Assembly: GCA_026996295.1 (NCBI GenBank)
Contig: JALWLL010000006.1
Location: 1-64,000 of the forward strand
DNA length: 64,000 nucleotides
Reading direction: 5' to 3'
DNA from: Sulfurimonas sp.
GTDB taxonomy: Bacteria > Campylobacterota > Campylobacteria > Campylobacterales > Sulfurimonadaceae
Part shown: in pieces, positions 39,355 to 49,921 of the stretch
Numbering within the stretch: position 1 is the first letter of the stretch
Layout of the letters: each line of letters starts with the position of its first letter
Position numbers and translations under genes: made by a program
The notes under the pieces: generated by a model
Told to the model about the DNA's origin: nothing
What the model saw: only the letters and a program-made list of their open reading frames with translations
Databases searched by the model: none

Positions 39355-40139
39355 TGGCAACTATTGTAGATATTACACAAGAAAAAGCACTCGAAGTGAA
39401 TAATTTTGAGTTTACTTACGCATCTGCCGATGCACCAAGCATCAAAAAACTTGACATGCCTATAGCAAAAAACAGCATCACTGCACTTATTGGGCCATCA
39501 GGCTGTGGAAAAACAACACTTCTGAGAAGCTTTAACCGTATGCATGATCTTTACCCAGGCAATAAGTATGATGGGGAGATCCTCTTTAAAAACAGAAATA
39601 TCTTAAGTCCAAAAGAGGACCTTATCAAGCTTAGAATTCAGATAGGGATGATCTTTCAAAAACCCACTGCATTTCCTATGAGTATCTTTGACAATGTTGC
39701 TTACGGTATGAGGCTTCAGGGGATTAAAAACAAAACGGAGCTTGCAGACAGAGTGGAAAAAGCGTTGCGTGACGCTGCTATTTGGAAAGAGGTAAAAGAG
39801 AGACTCAAACATGATGCAAACGGTCTCTCGGGTGGTCAACAACAACGTCTTTGTATTGCCCGTGCCATTGCAGTTGAACCGGAAGTTCTCCTTTTTGATG
39901 AGCCGACATCAGCACTTGACCCTATCTCTACTGCGGGTATTGAAGAGCTTGTCGTTGCACTCAAAGAGCAGGTCTCCATCATCATAGTTACCCACAATAT
40001 GCAGCAAGCCGCCAGAGTAAGTGACTATACAGGTTTTATGTACCTTGGCGAACTCATAGAACTTGGACATACCGAAGAGCTTTTTGTAACACCAAAAGAG
40101 AAGCTTACAGAAGAGTATATCACCGGTAAATTTGGTTAA
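39354..40139 (+). CDS. pstB: Phosphate ABC transporter ATP-binding protein
   Basis: [56 protein letters not shown]. Confidence 0.97.
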   Translation: MATIVDITQEKALEVNNFEFTYASADAPSIKKLDMPIAKNSITALIGPSGCGKTTLLRSFNRMHDLYPGNKYDGEILFKNRNILSPKEDLIKLRIQIGMIFQKPTAFPMSIFDNVAYGMRLQGIKNKTELADRVEKALRDAAIWKEVKERLKHDANGLSGGQQQRLCIARAIAVEPEVLLFDEPTSALDPISTAGIEELVVALKEQVSIIIVTHNMQQAARVSDYTGFMYLGELIELGHTEELFVTPKEKLTEEYITGKFG

Positions 40140-40171
40140 TCAGAAGAAAAAGAAACGTAAAGGAAGAATAG

Positions 40172-40843
40172 ATGTCAACAAAGTATGATAACAAAATTGA
40201 TGAGATCAGAGGGCTTATCTCCGGACTTTTAGAAAATATTGTCACAGCAAACCAAATCTCTTTAGAAGCTTTTCAATCACATGAAGAAAAAGATTTTAAA
40301 GCGGTTCAGGAAAAACTGAACAATATCACTGTTCAAGGTGATATTATAGACAATGAGATCATTAAAACCTTTGCTCTTTTTGGCCCTGAAGCCAAAGAGC
40401 TGAGAACCTTGGTCGCTTACCTTAAGATGACGAATGAGATTGTTCGTATCGGTGTAGGTATAAAAAAATATACACGCCGTATGAGGGAACATACAAACAG
40501 TGAACTCGATCTTACACCACTAAGCAGTACCATACTTCAACTGCATAAAAGCACACTAAAAGCACTTGAATATATTTTGGAATGTTTCCAAGATCTTGAT
40601 GGATGCAACGCAGAAGAGTACTATAGAAAGGTGATGGTTGAAGAGAGTAAAAATGATGATATGTTTTCCATATTAGAAAAAGAGATCATGACATTGATCA
40701 TAGAAGAGAGAGAACTTTCACCCGAATATGTAAAAGTTTTAGGAACACTTCGCAAACTTGAACGCTCTTGTGACAGAAGTGTCAATATAGCCAACCTCAT
40801 GCTTTATGCCAAAGAGGGTGGAGAGATACGCCTCTACAGCTAA
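40172..40843 (+). CDS. phoU: PhoU-family phosphate regulator
   Basis: PhoU-like helical protein directly downstream of pstB. Confidence 0.85.
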   Translation: MSTKYDNKIDEIRGLISGLLENIVTANQISLEAFQSHEEKDFKAVQEKLNNITVQGDIIDNEIIKTFALFGPEAKELRTLVAYLKMTNEIVRIGVGIKKYTRRMREHTNSELDLTPLSSTILQLHKSTLKALEYILECFQDLDGCNAEEYYRKVMVEESKNDDMFSILEKEIMTLIIEERELSPEYVKVLGTLRKLERSCDRSVNIANLMLYAKEGGEIRLYS

Positions 40844-40860
40844 AGCCGCCTCAACTTCCA

Positions 40861-40879
40861 TATACCCCTTGCGGGTATA
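40861..40879 (+). terminator. Perfect 7-bp hairpin after phoU
   Basis: TATACCC-CTTGC-GGGTATA; no clear T-tract. Confidence 0.4.
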
Positions 40880-40988
40880 ACTTTATGAAACAATAATCCC
40901 ACTTGATCAATATTTAGGCAATAGAAAACGTTGGTTTGAAAGTAAATCAGATATACTAATGTCAGAAATATTACTCAGGAGAAAATTA

Positions 40989-42419
40989 ATGGGAAAATTT
41001 GTCAATAGTATAGAAGAATTCTTTACTTTTTGTGAAGATAATGATGTTCAATTCGTAGATTTAAGATTTACAGATATCAAAGGTGCATGGCACCACTTAA
41101 CATACCGCTATAGTGCAGTAAATGCAGAAAATTTAGAAAATGGTTTTCCATTTGACGGTTCTTCAATCGAAGCATGGCAACCGATCAACAAATCAGATAT
41201 GATTTTAAAGCCTGATGTGCCAACGGCTTTCTTAGACCCTTTCACTGCTGATCCGACCGTCATTCTCTTTTGTGATATTTTTGATATCTACAAAGGTGAG
41301 CTTTATGAAAAATGTCCACGTTCAATCGCTAAAAAAGCACTCAAGCATGCTGAAGATATCGGCATTGCAGATGCTGCATACTTTGGACCGGAAAATGAGT
41401 TCTTTATCTTTGATAATGTTCAATTTGTTGATAACATCAATGAAGCCGGATATAAAGTAGATACAGAAGAGGGTGAGTGGAACTCAAATACTACTTATGA
41501 AGATATGTACAACACGGGTCACAGACCGGGAACAAAGGGTGGTTACTTCCCTGTTGCACCTACTGACTCTATGGTTGATATGAGAGCAGAGATGATGCAA
41601 GTTTTAGAACAAGTTGGTCTTGAAGTGGTTCTTGGTCACCACGAAGTTGCACAGGGTCAAGGTGAGATCGGTATCGTATTCGGTGATATCATCACTGCTG
41701 CTGACAATGTTCAAAAATACAAATATGTTGTAAAAATGATTGCACACCTTAACGGTAAAACTGCTACATTTATGCCTAAGCCACTTTATGGAGACAACGG
41801 TAACGGTATGCACGTTCACCAATCACTTTGGAAAGATGGCAGAAACCTTTTTTATACAGAAGGAAACTACGGTAACCTTTCAGAGTTAGCACTTAATTAC
41901 GCTGCTGGTATCTTCAAACATGCTAAAGCTGTTGCTGCATTTACAAATGCTTCAACAAACTCTTACAAGCGTCTTATCCCAGGTTTTGAAGCGCCAAGTA
42001 TTCTTACTTACTCTTCACAAAACCGTTCAGCTGCTTGTCGTATCCCTTACGGTGCCGGTGAAAAAGCTACACGTATCGAGATGAGATTCCCAGATTCTAC
42101 TGCGTGTCCATACCTTGCATTTGCTGTAATGATGATGGCTGGACTTGATGGTATCAAACAAAAACTTACTCCTGTAGGTCCAATGGATGAAGATCTTTTC
42201 GAACTTACTCTTGATGAGATTCGTGAAAGAGGAATTCAACAAATGCCACACACATTACGTGAAGCACTTGAAGGTCTTATTGCAGACAATGATTTCTTAA
42301 AACCGGTATTTACTGATGAAATGATCAACACGTACCAAGGCTACAAATTTGAGCGTGACGTATTCCCAGATGAGGGTCGTCCAACTGCTTACGAATTCAA
42401 AACTACGTACCAGTGTTAG
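40989..42419 (+). CDS. glnA: Glutamine synthetase type I
   Basis: [30 protein letters not shown]; start trimmed to [11 protein letters not shown]. Confidence 0.97.
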   Translation: MGKFVNSIEEFFTFCEDNDVQFVDLRFTDIKGAWHHLTYRYSAVNAENLENGFPFDGSSIEAWQPINKSDMILKPDVPTAFLDPFTADPTVILFCDIFDIYKGELYEKCPRSIAKKALKHAEDIGIADAAYFGPENEFFIFDNVQFVDNINEAGYKVDTEEGEWNSNTTYEDMYNTGHRPGTKGGYFPVAPTDSMVDMRAEMMQVLEQVGLEVVLGHHEVAQGQGEIGIVFGDIITAADNVQKYKYVVKMIAHLNGKTATFMPKPLYGDNGNGMHVHQSLWKDGRNLFYTEGNYGNLSELALNYAAGIFKHAKAVAAFTNASTNSYKRLIPGFEAPSILTYSSQNRSAACRIPYGAGEKATRIEMRFPDSTACPYLAFAVMMMAGLDGIKQKLTPVGPMDEDLFELTLDEIRERGIQQMPHTLREALEGLIADNDFLKPVFTDEMINTYQGYKFERDVFPDEGRPTAYEFKTTYQC

Positions 42420-42421
42420 TA

Positions 42422-42445
42422 TTTTCTCCCCTCTTTGGGAGAAAA
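42422..42445 (+). terminator. glnA terminator hairpin
   Basis: TTTTCTCCC-CTCTTT-GGGAGAAAA perfect 9-bp stem. Confidence 0.65.
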
Positions 42446-42522
42446 ACTATATAAACAATAAAAATTATCCTTAACTTTAAAAACTAACCCTCAAATTTCT
42501 TTCTTAAAAGCCTCAAACTTGC

Positions 42523-42566
42523 TATAATTGCACCCGTTAATAACAAATGTAAGAGTGTGTTATTAA
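42523..42566 (+). promoter_or_regulatory. leuA -10 (TATAAT) followed by perfect 9-bp inverted repeat
   Basis: TATAAT 42523-42528; TTAATAACA (42537-42545) / TGTTATTAA (42558-42566). Confidence 0.5.
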
Positions 42567-42590
42567 AATTCAAGTTGAAAAGGATTCACA

Positions 42591-44249
42591 ATGAATCATA
42601 TACCAAAGGGCAAATATCGCCCCTATCCTAAAATAGATTTGCCAGATCGCACTTGGCCAGATAATACTATAACAAAAGCTCCCATATGGTGTAGTGTAGA
42701 TTTACGAGATGGTAATCAAGCACTTATAAACCCTATGAATATGGAGAAAAAACTTGAACTTTTCACACTCTTACTCAAAATAGGTTTTAAAGAAATAGAA
42801 GTGGGATTTCCATCAGCTTCCAAAGTGGAGTTTGACTTTTTACGCCGTTTGGTCGATGACAATCTCATCCCAGACGATGTAACCATTCAGGTTTTAGTAC
42901 AAGCTCGTGAGCACTTAATCGCTAAAACTTTTGAAGCATTGCAAGGTGTTAAAAAAGCGACTGTGCATTTATATAATTCAACTTCTATAGCTCAGAGAAA
43001 AATCGTGTTTTCAAAAACACAAGATGAGATCTTGGCACTTGCGCTTGAAGGGGTTGATCTTGTAAAGCGATATGAACAGGATCATGATGGTGAGATATTT
43101 TTAGAGTACTCCCCCGAAAGTTTTACGGGAACAGAGTTGGAATTTGCAGCACGTATTTGTAATGCCGTAACAGATCGCTGGGGGATAAACAAAGAGAGAA
43201 AAGTGATCATCAATCTTCCATCAACCGTGGAGATGGCAACACCAAATATCTATGCTGATCAGATAGAGTGGATGGCAAGACATCTTGACAACCGTGAGCA
43301 TGTCATCATCTCAACCCATACGCACAACGATAGAGGAACGTCAGTCGCCGCAACAGAGTTAGCACTTTTAGCAGGAGCCGACAGAGTGGAGGGAACACTT
43401 CTAAGTAACGGTGAGCGTACAGGAAATGTCGATATCATCACTTTGGCGTTAAATATGACAACACAGGGGATCGAGAGTAATCTTGACTTTAGTGATGTCA
43501 ATGCAGTTCTTGATGTTGTTGAGAGATGCACAGAGATAGAGACGCATTGTCGCCATCCTTATGTTGGTGAATTGGTCTATACTGCATTTTCAGGCTCTCA
43601 TCAAGATGCCATCAACAAAGGGCTTGCATACCAAAAAGCCAAAAAAGATGAGCACTGGGAGGTGCCATACTTGCCCATAGACCCTGAGGATGTTGGAAGA
43701 ACATATGAAAGTATTATTCGCATAAATTCACAGTCTGGAAAAGGGGGTATCGCTTATATCTTAGAGAAGAACTACGGTTTTTCTCTTCCAAAAGCGATGC
43801 ACCCTGAGATCGGCAGAATTGTTCAGGCTGTCACAGATGAAAGAGGAAGAGAGCTGAGTGCAGATGAGATCTTGGAGATATTTAAAAACACTTACTTTCA
43901 TCCAAAAGAGCATATATCTTTGCTCAACTTTACACTCTCAAGTGATTCCAAAACATCAAAATGCACCTTAAGCTATATACATGATGGCAAAGAGATAGTC
44001 TCAGAAGGTGAAGGTAACGGTCCTATAGATGCCTGTAAAAATGCTTTGATGAAAAACTATAACCATGAGTTTACATTAAGCTCATATGCTGAGCACTCAT
44101 GTGGAGACAAAAGCTCTGCAAAAGCAGTAGCATACATAGAGATCCAGAGCAAAGAGATCTTTTCCTGTTTTGGTGTCGGTATAGACAACGATATCACAGC
44201 AGCTTCTGTAAAAGCTTTATTTTCAGCACTGAACAGAGCTTTTAGTTAA
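42591..44249 (+). CDS. leuA: 2-isopropylmalate synthase (LeuA type 2)
   Basis: WCSVDLRDGNQALINPM, STHTHNDRGTSVAATELALLAGADRVEGTLLSNGERTGN. Confidence 0.97.
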   Translation: MNHIPKGKYRPYPKIDLPDRTWPDNTITKAPIWCSVDLRDGNQALINPMNMEKKLELFTLLLKIGFKEIEVGFPSASKVEFDFLRRLVDDNLIPDDVTIQVLVQAREHLIAKTFEALQGVKKATVHLYNSTSIAQRKIVFSKTQDEILALALEGVDLVKRYEQDHDGEIFLEYSPESFTGTELEFAARICNAVTDRWGINKERKVIINLPSTVEMATPNIYADQIEWMARHLDNREHVIISTHTHNDRGTSVAATELALLAGADRVEGTLLSNGERTGNVDIITLALNMTTQGIESNLDFSDVNAVLDVVERCTEIETHCRHPYVGELVYTAFSGSHQDAINKGLAYQKAKKDEHWEVPYLPIDPEDVGRTYESIIRINSQSGKGGIAYILEKNYGFSLPKAMHPEIGRIVQAVTDERGRELSADEILEIFKNTYFHPKEHISLLNFTLSSDSKTSKCTLSYIHDGKEIVSEGEGNGPIDACKNALMKNYNHEFTLSSYAEHSCGDKSSAKAVAYIEIQSKEIFSCFGVGIDNDITAASVKALFSALNRAFS

Positions 44250-45375
44250 GCTCTGCTTTCTCATCATGCAAGTATCCCCGTTTTTGTGATGGGATGATCC
44301 ACATATGGCTGTACCAGTACCATGAGCCATCGCCCGCCGGTGCTGTACATGTATAGCGCTCTCTTGGACCTTTAAGTGGCTCTTTTGCATACACCTCTAG
44401 CTCAGTGTTAGAGTGCCACTTAAAATCGATCTTCTCTCCGCTACTTAAAAAACAACCTATTCTTGGCATATGCTCTTGAAGTTTTAAGCGAAGTATTGGA
44501 GGATTGTTGTTATGTAAAACAGGTTCAAAAGGGCTTATCTCTTCTATAGGAAGTGCGCGTGTATTGATCTTCAGAGCAAAACTCTTCAAAGCACCAAAAC
44601 GCTCCGACATAGGGTAGCGCGGCATAGCCTCAAAACTACTTGCACGACTCATCACACCTGATTCTTGTGCGATCCCTATAAAACCCATCTTACGAAGCAG
44701 CGCAGCCATATCGGTGTTGTATTCACCAAAAGGGTAGGAGAACATCTTTGGGTTTGTGTTGGTGTTTTTCCCTAACTCCTCTTGCAATCTTTTTTGTGCA
44801 AGCAGTACCTCTTTTTCAAAGCGTTTGCTCCATTCTTGTTTTGTTTCTAATGGCGATGGCAGCATATACTCATGCGTTAGGGAGTGATTGGCAAACTCCA
44901 CACCGTTATCCGCCATCTCCCTCATCTGATCCCAACTCATATAACTTTTGGAATGCACATCTATGGGGTGGGTGTTGACAAAGACCGTAAATGGATAACC
45001 CATCTGTTTCAACATTGGATATGCATTTGTGTAGGTTGATATATACGCATCATCAACACTTATAGCAACTGTTTTTGGAGGTATCTCTTTATGCTCTTTT
45101 AAATAACGCAGAATTTTTGAGAGCTTCCACACTTTAAAGCCATTGTTGTGTATATACTCAAGATGTGCGCGAAACTGATCTAATCTTATATTTGTAGAGG
45201 GATATTTTGAGTTACCAAAACGATGGTACATAAACACGACCGCCTCAGAATCTCTTGCAGAAGCACCACTCGTCTTTACTTTTTCAAGTGCGAACAACGC
45301 CTCACTTCCCAATAAACTTAACAATAAAAATAAAATAATTTTCATTTCTCTTTCCATTTTTTGTATTTTTAACAT
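44242..45375 (-). CDS. Polysaccharide deacetylase family protein
   Basis: VFMYHRFG, AISVDDAYISTYTNAYPMLKQMGYPFTVFV, ANHSLTHEYM. Confidence 0.9.
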   Translation of the reverse strand: MLKIQKMEREMKIILFLLLSLLGSEALFALEKVKTSGASARDSEAVVFMYHRFGNSKYPSTNIRLDQFRAHLEYIHNNGFKVWKLSKILRYLKEHKEIPPKTVAISVDDAYISTYTNAYPMLKQMGYPFTVFVNTHPIDVHSKSYMSWDQMREMADNGVEFANHSLTHEYMLPSPLETKQEWSKRFEKEVLLAQKRLQEELGKNTNTNPKMFSYPFGEYNTDMAALLRKMGFIGIAQESGVMSRASSFEAMPRYPMSERFGALKSFALKINTRALPIEEISPFEPVLHNNNPPILRLKLQEHMPRIGCFLSSGEKIDFKWHSNTELEVYAKEPLKGPRERYTCTAPAGDGSWYWYSHMWIIPSQKRGYLHDEKAELN

Positions 45376-45391
45376 ACTATACTACTCAGGC

Positions 45392-45418
45392 TTAATACTT
45401 CGCTAATACTTCTATAAT
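45392..45418 (+). promoter_or_regulatory. Direct repeat (TAATACTTC x2, 11-bp period) plus TATAAT upstream of the response regulator
   Basis: TTAATACTTCGCTAATACTTC then TATAAT; read directly. Confidence 0.6.
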
Positions 45419-45429
45419 ATAATCTTAAA

Positions 45430-46065
45430 ATGAATAAACATATACTACTTTTGGAAGATGATGCATTACTTGCTCTTACCATAAAAGAACTGCTTCAGAG
45501 TGAGGGTTATAAGGTAACTTTGGTTTCCGATGGAGCCGAAGCTGCTGATGTTGCTTATGATACAAAGTTTGATTTGTATATTTTTGATATCAATGTACCC
45601 GAAATGAACGGACTTGAACTTCTAGAAGCACTCAGAAGTGCACAGGACTCCACACCCACAATTTTTATCAGCGCTGCCGTGGATCTTGATTCTATCTCCA
45701 AAGCCTTTGAGATCGGTGCTGAAGACTATATAAAAAAACCTTTTTTCCCAGAAGAGCTGCTCATACGCGTCAATGCCAAACTTCACAAACACTCCTCATC
45801 AAAGATCATCTACAAAGATCTCGAGTTTAATACCTCTACAAAGATACTAAAAAAAGGTGATCATGTGCTTGCTTTAGGTGAGGTTCAAGAGAGGCTTCTG
45901 GAGATGTTTTTGCAAAATATCGGACAGGTTCTTGACACACAAATACTTCTGGAATGTTTAGAAAGACCTTCTGCAACAGCTCTAAGGGTAGCAATTACCA
46001 AGCTCAAGCACACAACAGGACTCAATATTCGAAATATTCGTGCCGTAGGATATGTTCTTGAGTAA
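45430..46065 (+). CDS. OmpR-family response regulator
   Basis: LLLEDDALLALTIKELLQSEGY, DLYIFDINVPEMNGLELL, KKPFFPEELLIRV; C-terminal winged helix. Confidence 0.93.
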   Translation: MNKHILLLEDDALLALTIKELLQSEGYKVTLVSDGAEAADVAYDTKFDLYIFDINVPEMNGLELLEALRSAQDSTPTIFISAAVDLDSISKAFEIGAEDYIKKPFFPEELLIRVNAKLHKHSSSKIIYKDLEFNTSTKILKKGDHVLALGEVQERLLEMFLQNIGQVLDTQILLECLERPSATALRVAITKLKHTTGLNIRNIRAVGYVLE

Positions 46066-47116
46066 AGTTGAACTAGAATCATTTTTAAAAAGTTTTATTC
46101 TTTTTTTCTCCTCACTTGGGGTTTTAACCGCTGTTTTGTTTTATATTAACTATACAAAAAATCTACAAACACTCAATGAAAAACTTTTTAATGAGATGCG
46201 CCTATGCAGCTATGATCTTAAATGTGAAAAATTCACCATAAAATTTTTAGAAAAAAACAAACAAAAGCTTTATACTCTTTATCAAAATGATGATGGTCTG
46301 CGCTCCTACTACCCTATCCCCAATTCACAAAAATATATAATGCTTCTAAAATTCTCTAAAGAGAACTACTTAAAAGAGATACATAAACTTCAAAATCAAG
46401 CGATAGTAAACTTTCTTATAGTTCTTGGGGTAATTCTTTTGCTCTCCATACTTTTTTCCGTCTATGCCCTGTACCCTTTGAGAAATGCTCTGCTTCTCAC
46501 CCAGGAATTTATCAAAGATATTTTACATGACTTCAACACACCACTTGCAACACTTCGGCTCAATACATCCATGCTTAAAAAAGAGCTGAATGATAATGAA
46601 AAACTTATGCGTATAGAGCAAAGTGTGCAAAACGTTCTTCATCTTCAGGAACATCTGCGCTCATACCTTTTTAACCATGATATGCAAAAAGAGAAATTTG
46701 AGCTTACAAAAATCCTCCAAGAACAAATTCAAATGCTTGAAAAAAACTACCCAGGTATCACTTTTATCATAGAAGTAAAAAAACCTATAACCCTCTACAG
46801 CAATAAAAAAGCATTGATACGTATTGTCAACAATATACTCTCCAACGCAGCAAAATACAACTCCACAAAAGGTTCCGTAACTGTTTCATACAACAAAAAC
46901 TCTCAAACACTCTTTATCAAAGATACCGGGATAGGGATCAAAAATCCTAAGATGATATTTGAGAGATTTTACAAGGAGCAAGAAAGAGGGATAGGAATCG
47001 GCCTGCACATAGTCAAAAAACTGTGCGATGAACTCGATATAGGTATAGAGGTACAAAGTTCAAAGGGGGATGGAACGACATTCCAACTGCACTTGAAAAA
47101 GCTAATACTTCTCTAA
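46052..47116 (+). CDS. Sensor histidine kinase
   Basis: DILHDFNTPLATLRLNTSML, NILSNAAKYNS, KDTGIGIK, GIGIGLHIVKKLCDEL; overlaps the RR gene. Confidence 0.93.
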   Translation: MFLSKVELESFLKSFILFFSSLGVLTAVLFYINYTKNLQTLNEKLFNEMRLCSYDLKCEKFTIKFLEKNKQKLYTLYQNDDGLRSYYPIPNSQKYIMLLKFSKENYLKEIHKLQNQAIVNFLIVLGVILLLSILFSVYALYPLRNALLLTQEFIKDILHDFNTPLATLRLNTSMLKKELNDNEKLMRIEQSVQNVLHLQEHLRSYLFNHDMQKEKFELTKILQEQIQMLEKNYPGITFIIEVKKPITLYSNKKALIRIVNNILSNAAKYNSTKGSVTVSYNKNSQTLFIKDTGIGIKNPKMIFERFYKEQERGIGIGLHIVKKLCDELDIGIEVQSSKGDGTTFQLHLKKLILL

Positions 47117-47122
47117 CACTTC
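47102..47122 (+). promoter_or_regulatory. Second copy of the RR-promoter direct repeat, upstream of the small secreted protein
   Basis: CTAATACTTCTCTAACACTTC; 21/24 identity with 45392-45415 when extended by TAT. Confidence 0.6.
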
Positions 47123-47198
47123 TATGTAATAATGACACTATGAAAAAAAACAGAAGCAACTTCCAAAGTGCTTCTCAACAAAACACAAAGGATCTAAA

Positions 47199-47624
47199 AT
47201 GAAAACTTTACAATTACTGGCAACTTTAGCGTTGCTTGGAGTATCAACCGTAGTTATGGCAGAAGATGTAACAGTTGATGAGCAAATTACTGCTATCATC
47301 AATGCAACTCCAGAGGAGAGAGTGGATCTGGTCAATGATTTTAAAGTTACTCTGTCCACTTTGAGCGATGACGAAAGAGCAGCGGCAATTGAACAACTCA
47401 GAAGCTCTGTGGAGCCAAGTGCAGATCAAACTAATATGCAGACACAAACTCAAGCTCAAATGCAAACAAGACAAAGAAGCCGCGTGAACCAAATGGAGCA
47501 AACAGAATCTATGAATACTGTAGGATCAATGATGCAGCAAGAAGTTTCTAAACAGGTTATGCAGGTAGGCGGCGGTGCACCGATAGATACATCTGTAATG
47601 GGTACTCACCGAGGGGGCAGATAA
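47199..47624 (+). CDS. Small secreted Gln/Met-rich protein
   Basis: Signal peptide MKTLQLLATLALLGVSTVVMA; low-complexity NMQTQTQAQMQTRQRSRVNQMEQTESMNTVGSMMQQ. Confidence 0.7.
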   Translation: MKTLQLLATLALLGVSTVVMAEDVTVDEQITAIINATPEERVDLVNDFKVTLSTLSDDERAAAIEQLRSSVEPSADQTNMQTQTQAQMQTRQRSRVNQMEQTESMNTVGSMMQQEVSKQVMQVGGGAPIDTSVMGTHRGGR

Positions 47625-49502
47625 CTAAATTATCTCTTGAGGCTTTCCTAGGTGAAAGCCTTGCCCATACTGAAGGTTTAACTCTTTAAGTTTATGAAGA
47701 ACTGCTTCATTATGAACAAACTCTCCGACCACATCCATCTCTAAATTTGTTGCAAATCTTACTATCGCTTCCACTATACTGTATGAAGTTTTGGACGTAT
47801 CGATATTTTTGATCAAAGAACCGTCAATTTTGACAATATCTATTGGAAAAGCTTCAAAAATAGAAAAATTTGAATACCCTGAACCAAAATCATCAAGTGC
47901 AATACTAACACCGTATGACTTGATTTCTCGCAATCTCTCTATTAACAAAGACTCATTTAAAACCGTTTCGTATTCGAGTAGTTCTATTGTTAAATAATTA
48001 GCATAGAGTTTATGCTCTAGTAGCTCATCAGAAAGTATTGTATAGATTGAGTTATCTGCTATATCCGATAAATTTAAATTGATACTTATTGCAACTTGCT
48101 TCTGTTTTGTTTGCTCGAAAACTATTTCAAGCAGTTTTTTTGTCATATCTCTATAGATATTTGTTCCCTCTATAGCATCTAAAAAAGAGTTCGGGTATAT
48201 TGTCGTGCCATCTTCATCTTTAAGACGAATCAGCGCTTCATATTTTACAATACTTTGTGTTTGTATCTCTACAATTGGCTGAAAATGACAAAATACTCTT
48301 CCCTCATCAATGGCAAGTTTGATTTTTTCTATTTCCATTAGTGCAGTTTGTACCATATTTGTAGATGATACATCACTGTCTATAATAATATTTCTTCCGG
48401 AATGCTTTGCAGCGTAGAGCCTCTCATCAACTTTTTTCATAACCTCTTGGATTGTTTTATACTTATGCATATCATCTACTAATCCTATCGATACAGTCAC
48501 TTTGATAACTGTATCATTATATACAAAATTATAGTTTTCTATCCTCTTTCTAATTCTTTCCAATGTGTGTATGGCACTTGATTGTTTTTTTCTTTCTTTA
48601 TAGAGAAATATAAGAAACTCTTCACCTCCAAAGCGAACTATATAATCTTTATCTCGTAAATTTTTCTTTACCAGCCCAACAAAACTTTCCAGAATAAAAT
48701 CTCCGGCTTTATGCCCATAATTGTCATTTATTTTTTTGAAATAATCAAGATCAAGCATAACAATATCATAATGATAAAAATCTATTTTATCGATAAAATC
48801 CCTTAAAAAGACACGATTATATGCATGTGTTAAAGGATCGATAACTGTCTCTTTTTTAGTTTTACGTTGGATAATAATTTGATAAAGGATTACAGCAAAA
48901 AGAAAAATAATCGCAAAAAATATATATAAAAAAACCTCTTTCATCGGCTTCATAATTTCTGAAAAAATATCAAGAAGTTTGGTTGAAAAGTCAATAGCAA
49001 CTACTCCTTGAACATTCCCATCTATCATGTATGGCCTTAAGGTTGTTATCCACAGTCCTGTTAAGTCATCTTGAAATATAATATTTGTTTTCTTAGTGGC
49101 ATATACTTTATTCCATTCTTTTTCGTTGACATCAAATTTACTGTCAAAAAAAGCTTTATCCTCTTTACTCCCATCTAAAAGGTATCGATATCTTCCATCT
49201 TTATCTTTATAGAGCATATATATGAATTTAAATGACGGTGTTACCAACACCTGCATTTTGGATTCTAATTGATGACGAAGCTGGGGATTATTTTTTAATA
49301 TTGTATAAATATCTTCATCCCCCACAGAATTTTTAATTATACTAACTATATTATCAGCGAGGTAGGAGGTGTTTGTAAGAATGACATCGCGGATATTTTG
49401 TGTTATTTTTTTTTCAAAATCTTCAATATTTATATAAAGAAAAGCGATAAAAAGCAGTAAAAAAATTATGAAACCAGAGTAAATTGCATTAGATATCTTC
49501 AT
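47625..49502 (-). CDS. Membrane GGDEF-EAL c-di-GMP turnover protein
   Basis: YIVRFGGEEFLIFLY; KYEALIRLKDEDG, ALDDFGSGYSNFSIF; two N-terminal TMs with periplasmic domain. Confidence 0.94.
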   Translation of the reverse strand: MKISNAIYSGFIIFLLLFIAFLYINIEDFEKKITQNIRDVILTNTSYLADNIVSIIKNSVGDEDIYTILKNNPQLRHQLESKMQVLVTPSFKFIYMLYKDKDGRYRYLLDGSKEDKAFFDSKFDVNEKEWNKVYATKKTNIIFQDDLTGLWITTLRPYMIDGNVQGVVAIDFSTKLLDIFSEIMKPMKEVFLYIFFAIIFLFAVILYQIIIQRKTKKETVIDPLTHAYNRVFLRDFIDKIDFYHYDIVMLDLDYFKKINDNYGHKAGDFILESFVGLVKKNLRDKDYIVRFGGEEFLIFLYKERKKQSSAIHTLERIRKRIENYNFVYNDTVIKVTVSIGLVDDMHKYKTIQEVMKKVDERLYAAKHSGRNIIIDSDVSSTNMVQTALMEIEKIKLAIDEGRVFCHFQPIVEIQTQSIVKYEALIRLKDEDGTTIYPNSFLDAIEGTNIYRDMTKKLLEIVFEQTKQKQVAISINLNLSDIADNSIYTILSDELLEHKLYANYLTIELLEYETVLNESLLIERLREIKSYGVSIALDDFGSGYSNFSIFEAFPIDIVKIDGSLIKNIDTSKTSYSIVEAIVRFATNLEMDVVGEFVHNEAVLHKLKELNLQYGQGFHLGKPQEII

Positions 49503-49921
49503 TCAATATCTTCAATATAACTTTGTAGTTTTTTTGGAAGTGTAATGCCACGCTCTTGAAGTTTATTTTTTACAAATACAAGATTGGGTCTCCCTTTTTG
49601 CCAATAAAACCCACCAACTGCATTTCCCTTGTTTCTCTGCAAAACCAAATATCCGTTTGCAAAGACCGCTTGGTCACTTTTTTGGATATCATAGGTATGA
49701 AACAGCATCAATATATCTGCATCTTTTTTATTTTGCACAACACGCACACCTTCTATTGATGCGAAAAGTGGGTTTTTTGACACCTCATCACTCCATACTT
49801 TTACAATACTTTTTGATGGAAACAGTGCTTCTAAGATAGTCTTATAAATCCCTTTTTCAATCTCTAGTGCAGAACTCATTAACGATGTCACTATAATTAA
49901 TAATAAGAATAATTTTTTCAA
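49499..49921 (-). CDS. Periplasmic YfiR/DUF4154-like protein
   Basis: Signal peptide; KNKKDADILMLFHT... and C-terminal VGGFYWQKGRPNLVFVKNKLQERGITLPKKLQSYIE resemble the YfiR/DUF4154 fold; coupled to a GGDEF-EAL gene. Confidence 0.55.
   Translation of the reverse strand: MKKLFLLLIIVTSLMSSALEIEKGIYKTILEALFPSKSIVKVWSDEVSKNPLFASIEGVRVVQNKKDADILMLFHTYDIQKSDQAVFANGYLVLQRNKGNAVGGFYWQKGRPNLVFVKNKLQERGITLPKKLQSYIEDIE

Noticed and set aside
47640-47661. AGGCTTTC-CTAGGT-GAAAGCCT hairpin
   Set aside because: Perfect stem but inside the 3' coding end of the convergent GGDEF-EAL gene and without T-tract; could be a terminator for 47199-47624 but not supported enough.
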